Below, in pieces: positions 27,504 to 36,201 of a DNA stretch of 52,870 nucleotides. Position numbers and translations under genes: made by a program. The stretch covers positions 1 to 52,870 of the forward strand of contig JACPJE010000031.1 of NCBI GenBank assembly GCA_016187725.1. The letters are read 5' to 3'. Positions within the stretch are counted from its first letter, which is position 1. Every line of letters starts with the position of its first letter. This DNA is from Candidatus Latescibacterota bacterium. Lineage in GTDB: Bacteria; Latescibacterota; UBA2968; UBA8231. Below the pieces are notes generated by a model, which saw nothing but the letters and a program-made list of their open reading frames with translations, searched no databases and was not told the origin of the DNA.

Positions 27504-28541
27504 TCACTCCTTCACCTCCAGCAGGATCTTCACCCCTTCCTGTCGCTCAAAGAGTTCAAAAGCCTCCTGCCAGCGGTCCAGGGGCACCTGATGGGAGATC
27601 AGGCGCCGGGTATCGACCCTGCCGCTCTCCAGCAGCTTGAGGGTGCGCTTCCAGGCCGTGGGTTTCTGGCCAAAGGAGCCGGCGAACTGGATCTCGCGCA
27701 CCGCCACCTGTTCCAGGTCGATCTGGATGGGTTTGCCGAAGAGGCCCACCTGGGTGTACTTGCCCCCCTTGGCCACCAGCTCCAGGGCCAGCCTGGCCCC
27801 TGCGGCGCTGCCCGAACACTCCAGCACCACGTCGGCTCCGTACCCCTCGCTCAGGGCGCGCACCCGCTCCCCCACCTCCTCCTGTTCCACCACCGCGACG
27901 TGGTCGGCCCCCAGGGAGCGGGCCAGCTCCAGGCGCCCGGCGTCCTTCTCCAGGCCGCAGACCAGGGCCTGCCCCCCCTCGGCCTTGACCACCTGCAGGC
28001 AGAGCAGGCCCATGGCCCCCGGCCCGACGATGGCCACCAGATCCCCGGCGCTGATGCGGGTCTGCTCGCACACCGCGTGCACCGCGCAGGCCAGGGGTTC
28101 GGCAAGGGCCCCGGCGCAAAAATCCACTCCTTCGGGCAGAACCAGGGCGCAGCGGTCGGGCACCACGCAGGTGGGCGCAAAAGCCCCGTCGTGCCAGTAC
28201 CCCATGGACTCGCGGCGGATGCACAGGTTGATGGCCCCCTGCCGGCAGTACCGGCACACCCCGCAGATGCGCACGCTGGGCATGGCGGTAACGCGCTGTC
28301 CCAGGCGCTGGGCCGGCACCCCGGCGCCGATCTCCACCACCCGACCGCTGAACTCGTGCCCCAGCACCACCGGCACCCGGATGGGGATCTTGATCTCGTC
28401 GTGGTAGATATGGAGATCAGACCCGCAGATCCCCGCCGCCTCCACCCCAATGCGCAGCTCCCCTGCCTCCAGCGGGCGCTCGGCGACCTGGCGCACCTCC
28501 ATGTTGCCCTTGCCGCGGGCGTATTTCACCAGTCCTTTCAC
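27504..28541 (-). CDS. Zinc-dependent alcohol/polyol dehydrogenase (threonine/sorbitol dehydrogenase-like MDR)
   Basis: 345-aa medium-chain dehydrogenase. Catalytic zinc site GICGSDLH and GHEFSG, structural zinc site CGVCRYCRQGAINLC (C-x2-C-x2-C-x7-C), NAD loop VGPGAMGLLCLQV. Closest by motif to L-threonine-3-dehydrogenase, sorbitol or galactitol dehydrogenases. First gene of the five-gene minus-strand operon; GAAAGG precedes the ATG. Together with two Gfo/Idh enzymes and a CocE hydrolase it suggests stepwise oxidation of a sugar or polyol derivative (inference). Confidence 0.9.
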   Translation of the reverse strand: MKGLVKYARGKGNMEVRQVAERPLEAGELRIGVEAAGICGSDLHIYHDEIKIPIRVPVVLGHEFSGRVVEIGAGVPAQRLGQRVTAMPSVRICGVCRYCRQGAINLCIRRESMGYWHDGAFAPTCVVPDRCALVLPEGVDFCAGALAEPLACAVHAVCEQTRISAGDLVAIVGPGAMGLLCLQVVKAEGGQALVCGLEKDAGRLELARSLGADHVAVVEQEEVGERVRALSEGYGADVVLECSGSAAGARLALELVAKGGKYTQVGLFGKPIQIDLEQVAVREIQFAGSFGQKPTAWKRTLKLLESGRVDTRRLISHQVPLDRWQEAFELFERQEGVKILLEVKE

Positions 28542-28640
28542 TGGGCTATGCTCCAGGCGACGGCTTGTTTATCTTCTGACCGCTGATCGTTTGCGGACCC
28601 TAATTTAAACGCCCGCCACTCCGCCGGCCAGGAGCCCACC

Positions 28641-30242
28641 ATGCCAGCCCCCCCTCCCTATGGGATCATCTACAACTGGGACGGCGCCCCCCACGGGTAC
28701 GGGGAGGTGCCCCAGAGCCTGGAACACTTCCTCGCCAAGACCTATGCCCCGCTGCAGAACACCCAGGTGGGAGCCCACTTCTGGTGCGTGGGCGAACACG
28801 CCGCCCGCTGGCCCAGCCAGGTGCTCGAACTGCTGGGCGACGTGCACCAGCGCCGCTACGAAAACGCCTACACCTACCTCTTCACCGAAAACGTGCGCCA
28901 GATGCTGGAGCGGGGCGAGGACCCGCAGGCGGGCATCCTGCGCCGGGGCCACGAACTGGGGCTGCAGGTGTACGCCTCCATCCGCATGAACGACAACCAC
29001 TTCAACGGCGCCCAGGTGGAGGACCTGTCCACCCTGCACCACACCGAGATGACCCAATTGCGCCGCGACCACCCCGAATGGCTGCTGGGCAAGGAGACCT
29101 CGGAGTGGTTCGCCCTCTCCTGGAACTTCGCCGTGCCGCAGATCCGCCAGCACCGCTTTGCCCATATCGCCGAGGTCTGCCGCAACTGGGAATGGGACGG
29201 GGTGGAGTTGGACTGGCAGCGCCACGCCTTCCACCTGCCCCAGGACCAGGGGTACCGCCTGCGCTACGCGCTCACCGATCTTCAAAGAGCCGTGCGCCGG
29301 CTCACCGACGAGTTGGCGCAGAAACGGGGCCGGCCCTTCTACCTGGCCGCCCGGGTGGCTGGCGACCTGGACATGTGCCTGCGCCTGGGCTACGACCTCC
29401 CCACCTGGGTCGAGGAGGGCCTGGTGGACCTGCTCATCCCCGCCGGGGGGGCGGCCACCGACCCGGCCGTGGACGTGGCCGGCTTTGTCGATCTCTGCCG
29501 GCCCCGCGGCATCCCCGTGTACCCCGGTTTCGATGGCGCCCTGCCCGACCCCTTTGTGGGCCCCGAGGATGCCCGGACCAAGGACCGCATGCGCACCCGG
29601 GCCATCGCCAGCCGCCATTACCAACTGGGCGCCACCGGGATCTACGTGTTCAACTGGCACGCCGATGCCGACTTGCGGCGCGACCTGCTGACCCAGATCG
29701 GCTCCCCCCAGACCCTGCGCCACACCGATCAAATCCACGCCGCCACCCACCGTTTCCTGCACCGCCAGGGGGAATGGCGCGGGGCGTACGACAACGACCG
29801 ACTCTGGGGAGAGGTACCGGTGGCCCTCAAACCCACCCTCACCGGCTGCGGCCCCACCGCGGTGCTGCACCTGGCCGAGGACCTGCGCGCCGATCCGCCC
29901 CGGGAACTCCTGCTGCGGGTGCGGCTGGACCAGTGGGTGCGAGGGGACCAGGTGCGGGTCAAATGGGATGGCATTGAACTGGGCGAGATGGAGGTGCGCT
30001 ACTGCTTTGCCTCGGACCCCCATCGCATCTCCGATGTCCACGGCGCCGCCTGGCTGTGCCGCAGCCTCGCACCTACCCAGGCAGACCCCGGCGCCCACAA
30101 GGTGGAGATCATCCTCGACCAGCGCCACCCCCAGGTGGCCTGCGATCTGGTGCTGACAGATATAGAATTGGTGATCCGCTGGCTAGGCGGAGACGCCATT
30201 GGCAACCCTCAGCCTATGACCGAAGCCAGGGTTCAGAAATAG
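28641..30242 (+). CDS. Glycoside-hydrolase-like TIM-barrel protein
   Basis: 533 aa, no signal peptide. Residues about 5-370 have the layout of family-10-like (GHL) TIM-barrel proteins: GIIYNWDGAPHGYG, the mid-barrel VYASIRMNDNHF, WEWDGVELDWQRHAF with acidic residues in place of a catalytic Glu/Asp, IPVYPGFDGALP, and GATGIYVFNWHADADLR. The C-terminal 150 residues look like a beta-sandwich (VALHLAEDL-type strands). Similar proteins are common in Latescibacterota- and Poribacteria-like genomes and have no assigned substrate. CAGGAG precedes the ATG. Its stop lies inside a duplicated end of the convergent porin gene. Confidence 0.65.
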   Translation: MPAPPPYGIIYNWDGAPHGYGEVPQSLEHFLAKTYAPLQNTQVGAHFWCVGEHAARWPSQVLELLGDVHQRRYENAYTYLFTENVRQMLERGEDPQAGILRRGHELGLQVYASIRMNDNHFNGAQVEDLSTLHHTEMTQLRRDHPEWLLGKETSEWFALSWNFAVPQIRQHRFAHIAEVCRNWEWDGVELDWQRHAFHLPQDQGYRLRYALTDLQRAVRRLTDELAQKRGRPFYLAARVAGDLDMCLRLGYDLPTWVEEGLVDLLIPAGGAATDPAVDVAGFVDLCRPRGIPVYPGFDGALPDPFVGPEDARTKDRMRTRAIASRHYQLGATGIYVFNWHADADLRRDLLTQIGSPQTLRHTDQIHAATHRFLHRQGEWRGAYDNDRLWGEVPVALKPTLTGCGPTAVLHLAEDLRADPPRELLLRVRLDQWVRGDQVRVKWDGIELGEMEVRYCFASDPHRISDVHGAAWLCRSLAPTQADPGAHKVEIILDQRHPQVACDLVLTDIELVIRWLGGDAIGNPQPMTEARVQK

Positions 30243-30273
30243 GTGGCGGCGCTGAAGAGCAGGGCTGCACCTA
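30236..30273. repeat. 38-base direct duplication of the porin gene 3' end
   Basis: The sequence at 30236-30273 repeats at 30274-30311 with period 38. On the minus strand both read GAALLFSAATYF and stop (TGA in the outer copy, TAG in the gene). The internal differences are synonymous (GCC/GCG, GCA/GCG, TTC/TTT). The outer copy also supplies the stop codon of the glycosidase-like gene. Confidence 0.75.
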
Positions 30274-31407
30274 AAAATAGGTGGCGGCGCTGAAGAGCAG
30301 CGCCGCACCCCTGGCCTGGTTCTCGAAGCGGTCCCGCACCCAGTTGCGCTGGTAGTCGAGCTTGAAGACGGTATCCTCTTCCGGCCGGAAATTGAGCCCC
30401 AGGGTGACCCGCCTCTGGCTGTTCCCCTCGCGGTCAAGATCGAAGTCCACTGACTCGTAGCGGGCTATCCCGGTGAAGACCGAAGCGGGCAGGGCCTTCA
30501 CCAATCCCCGGCCCCAGTGCGAGTTGAGCTGGAGGTAGAATCCCTGCTGGCTATCGGCAAAGAGGGCGCTCTCCGCCGGGACATCGAGGGCAACCCGCCC
30601 GTATTCGCCCAGCACCTCGAACTGCCGCCAACTCCCTTCCCAATCAACCGCCCAGATGTTCAGATCGCGCCGCTCGCCGATGCGCAGGCCATCCGCCTTC
30701 CAGGTATTGTACGGACCCCTATGCGCCGAGAGCCCCACCTCCAGGGCCGGCACCGGGCTGAGACCCAGGCGGCCCACCCAGGAGGGATGGTTGTTGTTGT
30801 CCTCGAAATTCCCCCGCCCCGCCGGCACCCGGGTGCCCGCTGGATCGCCGGTGAGCACCCCCTCCCCCAGGCCATTGACCCCGTAGATTTCGTAGGTCAG
30901 CCTGGACTGCGCCGTGGGAAAGAAGGCCCCGTAGAATCCCATGCCGGCCTCGGAGAGGGTGGTGCCCAAGAGTTCGGTGCTGACCAGGGGCCTGTCAGTC
31001 AGATCATTGGCCGGACTGTCGTGGGCCAGGTTGAAGCGACCCAGGGGCGAGAGGATGATCCCGCCCCGGAAGGTGAGGGCCGGATGGAGTTCAAAGTCGA
31101 GGGCAGCGATCTCCACCTTGATCTCCTCGCCGCCTTCCTCGAACTCCAGTTCCGAGGCCACCCGCACCCGCTCTGAAACCGGGGTGTAGGTGAAGAGATT
31201 GAAGCGCTGGGGTACGAAGCTCAGCTCCTCAGTGACCCCGTCCTCGCGCTCGTAGCGGAAATGCACCTCCGCGTACCCGCCGATGCTGGTGCGCCCGCCC
31301 GCCCGTTTGATAAAAGGTTTGTCGCCAATGCCGCCCTTGACAAAGGGCCGCTGCTGGGCCTGGGCCGCGAGGGCCAGCAGCACTATTCCCACCGATAACA
31401 GCCGCAT
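30271..31407 (-). CDS. Porin-like outer-membrane beta-barrel protein
   Basis: 378 aa. Signal peptide 1-18 (ending AQAQ), then amphipathic strands throughout and a terminal phenylalanine (AATYF), the signature recognised by the BAM machinery. Motifs such as TSIGGYAEVHFRYERED and ARYESVDFDLDREGN are typical of the phosphate-selective/OprO-like barrels and of barrels associated with cytochromes. Third gene of an operon with a di-heme oxidoreductase and a Rieske protein, so it may be the outer-membrane channel of an iron-sulfur/cytochrome module (inference). GAGGT precedes the ATG. Confidence 0.75.
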   Translation of the reverse strand: MRLLSVGIVLLALAAQAQQRPFVKGGIGDKPFIKRAGGRTSIGGYAEVHFRYEREDGVTEELSFVPQRFNLFTYTPVSERVRVASELEFEEGGEEIKVEIAALDFELHPALTFRGGIILSPLGRFNLAHDSPANDLTDRPLVSTELLGTTLSEAGMGFYGAFFPTAQSRLTYEIYGVNGLGEGVLTGDPAGTRVPAGRGNFEDNNNHPSWVGRLGLSPVPALEVGLSAHRGPYNTWKADGLRIGERRDLNIWAVDWEGSWRQFEVLGEYGRVALDVPAESALFADSQQGFYLQLNSHWGRGLVKALPASVFTGIARYESVDFDLDREGNSQRRVTLGLNFRPEEDTVFKLDYQRNWVRDRFENQARGAALLFSAATYF

Positions 31408-31419
31408 ACCTCGATCCTT

Positions 31420-31818
31420 TCAGTTGACGATGATCTCCAAGGTTCTCTCTCTCAGTTCCACCGGATAGCGGGGCAGCGCTTTCTGCGCCGGCCCCCTGAG
31501 CACCTCCCCCTCCCAGGAAAAAGTGGAGCCATGACAAGGGCAGGTCAGGAAACTGCGGGAGGGCCGCACCTGGCACCCCAGGTGAGTGCAGCGAACACTG
31601 AGCGCCCGGAAGGCCCCCTCGCCCGTCCGGTGGATCAGGATGGGTTCATCGCGGCCCGCGGCCCGCACCAGGGCATAATGCTTTTCGGCGAACTCCGGCG
31701 GCAACTCATCCAGGCGCACCAGCACCCGCCCCTGCTCCAGGCGGCCCTGGTACGAGGCCGTGGCCGCGCAGCCGCACAGCCCGATGCCTATCAGGCACAT
31801 GAACTGCCTGCGATCCAT
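31420..31818 (-). CDS. Rieske [2Fe-2S] lipoprotein
   Basis: 132 aa. The N-terminus MDRRQFMCLIGIGLCGCAAT has a twin-arginine-like start and a lipobox (LCGC), so it is probably exported folded and lipid-anchored. Cluster ligands: CTHLGC (about 77-82) and CPCHGS (about 93-98), with the two Cys and two His of the Rieske fold; GPAQKALPRYPV is the usual proline loop. Electron transfer protein. The start follows the stop of the upstream cytochrome gene by one base (TGAGATG), which implies tight coupling with it. Confidence 0.93.
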   Translation of the reverse strand: MDRRQFMCLIGIGLCGCAATASYQGRLEQGRVLVRLDELPPEFAEKHYALVRAAGRDEPILIHRTGEGAFRALSVRCTHLGCQVRPSRSFLTCPCHGSTFSWEGEVLRGPAQKALPRYPVELRERTLEIIVN

Positions 31819-31819
31819 C

Positions 31820-33022
31820 TCAGAGCGATCCGAGGAAGGCCAGCAGGGCCTGCTGCTCGGTGCCAGCCAGCCCCACATAGGCCTCCCTGGAAGCCTGGGC
31901 CTCCCCACCGTGGGCGCGGATGGCCTGGTCCAGGGTAGGGGCCCGGCCGTCGTGCAGGAAAAAGCCCCTGCCTCCCAGGAACTCCTCCACCAGGCGCGTG
32001 CCCCACAGGGGCGCGGTGCGCCATTCGCTGCCGGTGGCGTCCCCGTCCGGCCTGTTGTCCGCCAATCCGGGGCCCATGTCGTGCAACAACAGATCTGAGT
32101 ACAGGCGCGCCTCCTGCCCGCTCAATTGCGGGATGTAGTGCGGCCCGGTCTTCATGGAGGGCACGTGGCAGGCAGCGCACCGGAGCCGAGTGAAGACTGC
32201 TTCTCCCTGCGCCACCTGCGCTGTCCGCTCCCCCAGGTCTGGAGGGGAGAGGAGCCGCACGTACATCACCGTCTGCAACACCGTGGCAGCCGGGATCTCG
32301 GGGTCGGGCACCTGATCCCCCAGGGCCACACCCCCGGCCTGGGGGTGGGGGTTTTCCTCAGGCAGGAAATCGCTGGTGATGCCGATGTCCCCATGATAGG
32401 CCGCGGCCACCTGGTGGACGAGGGCGGAGACCTGGGCCTTGCGCGAGAAACGCCCCAGTTGCAGGCCGGCCCCCCCTCCCACGTGGGTCTGGGGCACGAA
32501 GTCTGGAGCGAGGACCCAGTTGGCCCTGCCGGAGATGCCGTCGCCGTCCCGGTCATCGGGGTCCTCCTCAGCCAGGATAGTCTCCACCGGGATGGCCTCG
32601 ATCAGCCCCATGCCGAAGACCGGCGGCGGCAGCCGGAAGGACTGCTCCACCCCGGCGGGCACCTCTTCGAGCGGGACCCCCGGAATGGATTTGTCCTGGT
32701 GCTGGGGCCCGCCCTGGCCGGTGAGCAGATCGCCCTCCCTGCTGAAGCGGAAAAACCCCTCCTGCGGCGTGCCCCGGCCATCCCCCGGATGGCAGCCCTC
32801 GCAGCTGAGGTTGTTGAAGATGGGCCCCAGCCCCTCCTCTACGGTGAATACCCTGGCAAAATTCTCGTCTCCCTGGACAAAGACCGCGTTCAAATCTGGT
32901 CCCAGCCCGTCCAGCGGTGAGGAGAAGGCATCCCCGGCCGGCGGGGCGCTGGTCATGATCCGGTCGCAGCCGGCTGCCCCCAGCAGAGCCAGAACCCAGA
33001 GAAAACCAGCGACGCGCTCCAT
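31820..33022 (-). CDS. Di-heme c-type oxidoreductase (DUF1111/thiol-oxidoreductase-like)
   Basis: 400-aa exported lipoprotein (signal with lipobox GAAGC). Two c-type heme sites: CEGCH (Cys73-His77) in NNLSCEGCHPGDGRG and CAACH (Cys282-His286) in RLRCAACHVPSMKTG. Other family marks are FGMGLIEAIP, DRDGDGISGRANWV and PLWGTRLVEEFLGG ... FFLHDGRAPTLDQAI. It belongs to the di-heme oxidoreductase family next to cytochrome c peroxidases (MauG-like). Start at 33022 has AGGAGG. First gene of the operon, under a promoter overlapped by a 20-bp palindrome. Confidence 0.9.
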   Translation of the reverse strand: MERVAGFLWVLALLGAAGCDRIMTSAPPAGDAFSSPLDGLGPDLNAVFVQGDENFARVFTVEEGLGPIFNNLSCEGCHPGDGRGTPQEGFFRFSREGDLLTGQGGPQHQDKSIPGVPLEEVPAGVEQSFRLPPPVFGMGLIEAIPVETILAEEDPDDRDGDGISGRANWVLAPDFVPQTHVGGGAGLQLGRFSRKAQVSALVHQVAAAYHGDIGITSDFLPEENPHPQAGGVALGDQVPDPEIPAATVLQTVMYVRLLSPPDLGERTAQVAQGEAVFTRLRCAACHVPSMKTGPHYIPQLSGQEARLYSDLLLHDMGPGLADNRPDGDATGSEWRTAPLWGTRLVEEFLGGRGFFLHDGRAPTLDQAIRAHGGEAQASREAYVGLAGTEQQALLAFLGSL

Positions 33023-33076
33023 AGTGACCTCCTGTGCACCAGGCGAATCCCTGGAATTTAGGATTAGCTTTAAATT

Positions 33077-33096
33077 AATTTAGTTCAATCTAAATT
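33077..33096. promoter_or_regulatory. Palindromic operator overlapping the promoter of the di-heme operon
   Basis: AATTTAG-TTCAAT-CTAAATT is a perfect 7-bp inverted repeat with a 6-base spacer. A third AATTTAG half-site starts near 33055. The palindrome overlaps the 3' part of the -10 box and the expected start site on the minus strand, as expected for repression. The half-site TTTAG/CTAAA resembles metal-dependent DtxR/MntR-type operators, which is only a resemblance. Confidence 0.65.
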
Positions 33097-33120
33097 ATAT
33101 TTCATCAGGCCAAAAGTCAA
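33094..33120 (-). promoter_or_regulatory. Sigma-70-type promoter of the di-heme operon
   Basis: On the minus strand: TTGACT (33115-33120), 15 bases, perfect TATAAT (33094-33099). Short spacing is often compensated by a regulator. About 75 bases upstream of the cytochrome start. Confidence 0.6.
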
Positions 33121-33132
33121 CTCCACGGCGAC

Positions 33133-33161
33133 TTGTCTCCACCTCCGGACCGCGCTATCTT
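33133..33161 (+). promoter_or_regulatory. Sigma-70-type promoter for the enolase-superfamily gene
   Basis: TTGTCT (33133-33138), 17 bases, TATCTT (33156-33161), 35 bases before the GTG start at 33196. Divergent to the di-heme promoter. Confidence 0.5.
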
Positions 33162-33195
33162 CCCTCCCCGACCCACAGCGAAAGGAGGCTCCGGC

Positions 33196-34338
33196 GTGAA
33201 GATCACCCGCATCGAGCAATTCTACCCCCTCCCCCGTGTGCGCCTGGTCAAGATCACCACCGACTCCGGTTTGGTGGGCTGGGGAGAGACCACCCTGGAG
33301 GGCAAACCCAAAAGCACCTGGGCCGCGGTCGAGGAGCTGGCCGGATACTTCATCGGCAAGGACCCCCTGCGCATCGAGCACCACTGGCAGCACGTGTACC
33401 GCTCGGCCTTCTTCCGCGGCGGCAATGTGCTGATGAGCGCGCTCTCCGGCACCGACCAGGCCCTCTGGGACATTGCGGGCAAACATTTCGGGGTACCAGT
33501 CCACCAGTTGCTGGGAGGAGCGGTGCGCCAGCGGATCAGGGTGTACGCCCACTGGGGCATCGGCGATTTGAGCGCCAAGGGGCAGGAGCAGGCCCGCCAG
33601 CGGCTGGAGTGGCTGCAGCAGAAGGGCGGGTACCAGGCCTTCAAGGCCGGACCCGGGGGCAAATGGCGGGGCCACGAACCGCCGGCCACCATCGACCAGT
33701 TCGTGCGGCGGGCCTATCTGATGAGGGAGTGGGTGGGACCCGAGGTGGAGTTGGCCTTCGACTTCCACGGCAAGATGACCCCGGCCCTGGCAGTGGAGAT
33801 CTGCTGCGAACTCAAGGGCATGCGGCCGATGTTCGTGGAGGAACCAGTGCCCCAGGAAAACGCCGACGCCCTCAAGTGGGTAGCCGACCATGTGACCTTC
33901 CCCATCGCCACCGGCGAGCGGCTGCTCACCCGCTGGGGATTCCGCGACATCCTGGAAAAGCAGGCCGCCGCGTACCTGCAGCCCGACATCTCCCACGCCG
34001 GGGGCATCACCGAACTCAAGAAGATCGCCAACCTGGCCGAGGTCTATTACGCCCAACTCCTGCCCCACTGCGCCATCGGCCCGGTGGCCTTCTCCGCCTC
34101 GCTGCAGGTGGATGCGGTCTGTCCCAACTTCCTCATCCAGGAGCAGATCGATCAGGGATTGGGGGGCGGGCTGCTGCAGGAGGAATGGCAGGTGAGGGAC
34201 GGGCATATCGAACTGCCCACCCGCCCTGGGCTGGGCTTCGACATCGACGAAGGGGCGGTGCGCAAACCCTGCGAATACCGCGAGGAACTGGGCGGGGAAT
34301 TCTACCACCCAGCTGACGGCAGCGTGGTGGACTGGTGA
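33196..34338 (+). CDS. Mandelate racemase/muconate lactonizing enzyme family, galactonate dehydratase-like
   Basis: 380 aa of the enolase superfamily. The GTG start has AAAGGAGG seven bases upstream. Capping domain: KITRIEQFYPLPRVRLVKI and GWGETTLEGKP. Barrel ligands: Asp in AFDFHGKM, Glu in FVEEPVPQEN, Glu in TGERLLTRWG. The His in LLPHCAIGPVA is the position of the general acid/base in D-galactonate dehydratases. QPDISHAGGITELKKIA is also characteristic. Dehydration of an acid sugar is likely; exact substrate is not certain. Translation is coupled to the next gene (TGATG). Confidence 0.88.
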   Translation: MKITRIEQFYPLPRVRLVKITTDSGLVGWGETTLEGKPKSTWAAVEELAGYFIGKDPLRIEHHWQHVYRSAFFRGGNVLMSALSGTDQALWDIAGKHFGVPVHQLLGGAVRQRIRVYAHWGIGDLSAKGQEQARQRLEWLQQKGGYQAFKAGPGGKWRGHEPPATIDQFVRRAYLMREWVGPEVELAFDFHGKMTPALAVEICCELKGMRPMFVEEPVPQENADALKWVADHVTFPIATGERLLTRWGFRDILEKQAAAYLQPDISHAGGITELKKIANLAEVYYAQLLPHCAIGPVAFSASLQVDAVCPNFLIQEQIDQGLGGGLLQEEWQVRDGHIELPTRPGLGFDIDEGAVRKPCEYREELGGEFYHPADGSVVDW

Positions 34339-35461
34339 TGGATACCGAGCTAATCGATAGGGTCCGGCAAGCGGTGAATCCCCGGCGCCTGGCCGACACC
34401 GCCCTGGCCCTCATCGCCATTCCCAGCCCCACCCGCAGCGCCGGCCCAGTGGCGGAGAAACTGGCCCAACTCCTGGTTGGAGAAGGTTTCCCTGTGGAGC
34501 GACCGGTGGCCGACTGGCCGGAGGCCCCAGCCGTGGTGACCCGGCTGGACAGCGGCCAGCCCGGGCGCACCCTGCAGTTCGACGGGCATCTGGACACCGA
34601 TCGGGCGCCTCGGACATGAAAGGCGGGGTGGCGGCCTGCGTGGAGGCCCTGCGCGCCCTGCGCGACACCGGTGCGCTGCGGACTGGCCAGGTACTTTTGA
34701 CCACCCACGACCACCACGAAGGCCCCTGGGGCGACCGCCGGCAACTCAAGGCCCTGATCAGGGAGGGATATGTGGGGGACGGGGTGCTCTTGCCCGAGTA
34801 CCTGGCCACCCCGCTGCCGGTGGCCGGGCGCGGTCAGGCCATCTTCGAGGTGCGGGTGCGGCGGGACGGCGAACCAGTACACGAGGTGCTGCAGCCGCCC
34901 AACACGCCCCATGTACTCTTGGCCGGCGCGGACCTGGTCCTGCGCCTGCGCGCCCTGGACCAGCGCCTGAAACAACACACCCACCCCCACGCCGGGGCTG
35001 ACTCCTGCTTTGTAGGCCGGCTCGTCAGCGGGGAGATCTACAACCAGGTGCCAGTGGAATGCGTGCTGAATGGGACCCGGCGCTGGGTGCAGTCCGGCAC
35101 TGTGGAGGCCGTGCGCGCCGAATTCGAGGCGCTCCTGGCGGAACTCGCCCGCGATACCGGCACGCAGGTGGAGCTGGACTTTTCGGTCTCAGGGGACGCC
35201 TTTGCCATCGACCCTGCAGATTCCCTGGTGGCCGCGTTTCAGCAGGCCCACCAGGCCGCTACCGGTGCGTCTCTGCCCCTGGGGGGCAAACCCTTCATGG
35301 ACGACGGCAACACCTTTGCGGCCCTGGCCGGGATCCCCGCCCTCACCCACGGGCCGGCTGCCACCGGCGCCCACACCCTGGACGAGCGGGTCACCCTGGG
35401 CGAATTGGTCCGCGTGGCCCGGGTCTACGCCCTCACGGCCCTGGCTTATTGCGGGTCTTGA
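34338..35461 (+). pseudogene. M20 family metallopeptidase/deacylase, split by a deletion-frameshift
   Basis: Two pieces of one ArgE/DapE-type gene: 34338-34619 (93 aa, ending LQFDGHLDTDRAPRT) and 34616-35461 (281 aa, starting MKGGVAACVEALRAL). In intact relatives GHLDT is followed by about 20-25 residues and GRGASDMKGG. Here GASDMKGG is present only in the other frame directly after HLDT, so some 60-75 bases not divisible by three are missing. The break lies between the first metal His and the bridging Asp, so the enzyme should be inactive. The pieces overlap as ATGA, which would allow coupled translation. The second piece keeps the lid-type dimer domain and AATGAHTLDERV. Its end overlaps the convergent ABC gene by 16 bases. 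Confidence 0.8.
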
Positions 35462-36201
35462 TTTTCGCGCAGAATGCGCCGCAGAAAAACTCGGGTCCGC
35501 TCTTCCCTGGGATTCCCCAGCACCTCCTCGGGCCTGCCCCGTTCCACCACCAGGCCCTGGTCCATGAAGAGCACCGCATCGGCCACTTCCCGGGCAAAAC
35601 CCATCTCGTGGGTGACCACCACCATGGTCACCCCCTCGTCCACCAGGGCGTGCATGGTTTTCAGCACCTCGCCCACCCATTCGGGGTCCAGGGAGGAGGT
35701 GGGCTCGTCGAAGAGCAGCACCTCCGGTTCCATGGCCAGGGCCCGGGCAATGGCCACCCGCTGCTGCTCGCCGCCCGACATCTCCTGAGGATGGGCCAGC
35801 TGGCGGGACCCCACCCCCACCTTCTCCAGCAGGCGCGCCGCCCTTTCACGCGCCGCCTCTTCGCCCAGCCCCAGCACCCGCTGAGGGGCCAGGGCCACGT
35901 TCTCCAGGGCATTCAGATGGGGAAAGAGATGGAAGCGCTGGAAGACCATGCCCACCTTCTGCCGCACCCGGTTGGCATCCACGCCGGGTACCGAGATCAG
36001 CTCGCCATCCAGCAACACCTCGCCGGCCGTGGGCCTTTCGAGCAGGTTCAGGCAGCGCAGCAGGGTGGACTTGCCGCAACCCGAAGGCCCGACCACCACT
36101 ACCACTTCCCCTTTTTCCACCCGCAGGTCCACTCCCTTGAGCACCTCCAGGGGACCGAACCGCTTGTGCAGACCCCGCGCTTCCAGTACCGGAGTGCTCA
36201 T
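35446..36201 (-). CDS. glnQ: Polar amino-acid ABC transporter ATPase (GlnQ type)
   Basis: 251 aa. Walker [11 protein letters not shown]-loop [10 protein letters not shown], signature [15 protein letters not shown] (one residue from the usual SGGQQQR), Walker [16 protein letters not shown]-loop [10 protein letters not shown]. The last motif and overall length place it in the GlnQ/ArtP/HisP group importing polar amino acids. The ATG overlaps the stop of the fused binding protein-permease gene (ATGA at 36198-36201). Acts at the inner face of the inner membrane as a dimer. Confidence 0.93.
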   Translation of the reverse strand: MSTPVLEARGLHKRFGPLEVLKGVDLRVEKGEVVVVVGPSGCGKSTLLRCLNLLERPTAGEVLLDGELISVPGVDANRVRQKVGMVFQRFHLFPHLNALENVALAPQRVLGLGEEAARERAARLLEKVGVGSRQLAHPQEMSGGEQQRVAIARALAMEPEVLLFDEPTSSLDPEWVGEVLKTMHALVDEGVTMVVVTHEMGFAREVADAVLFMDQGLVVERGRPEEVLGNPREERTRVFLRRILRENQDPQ

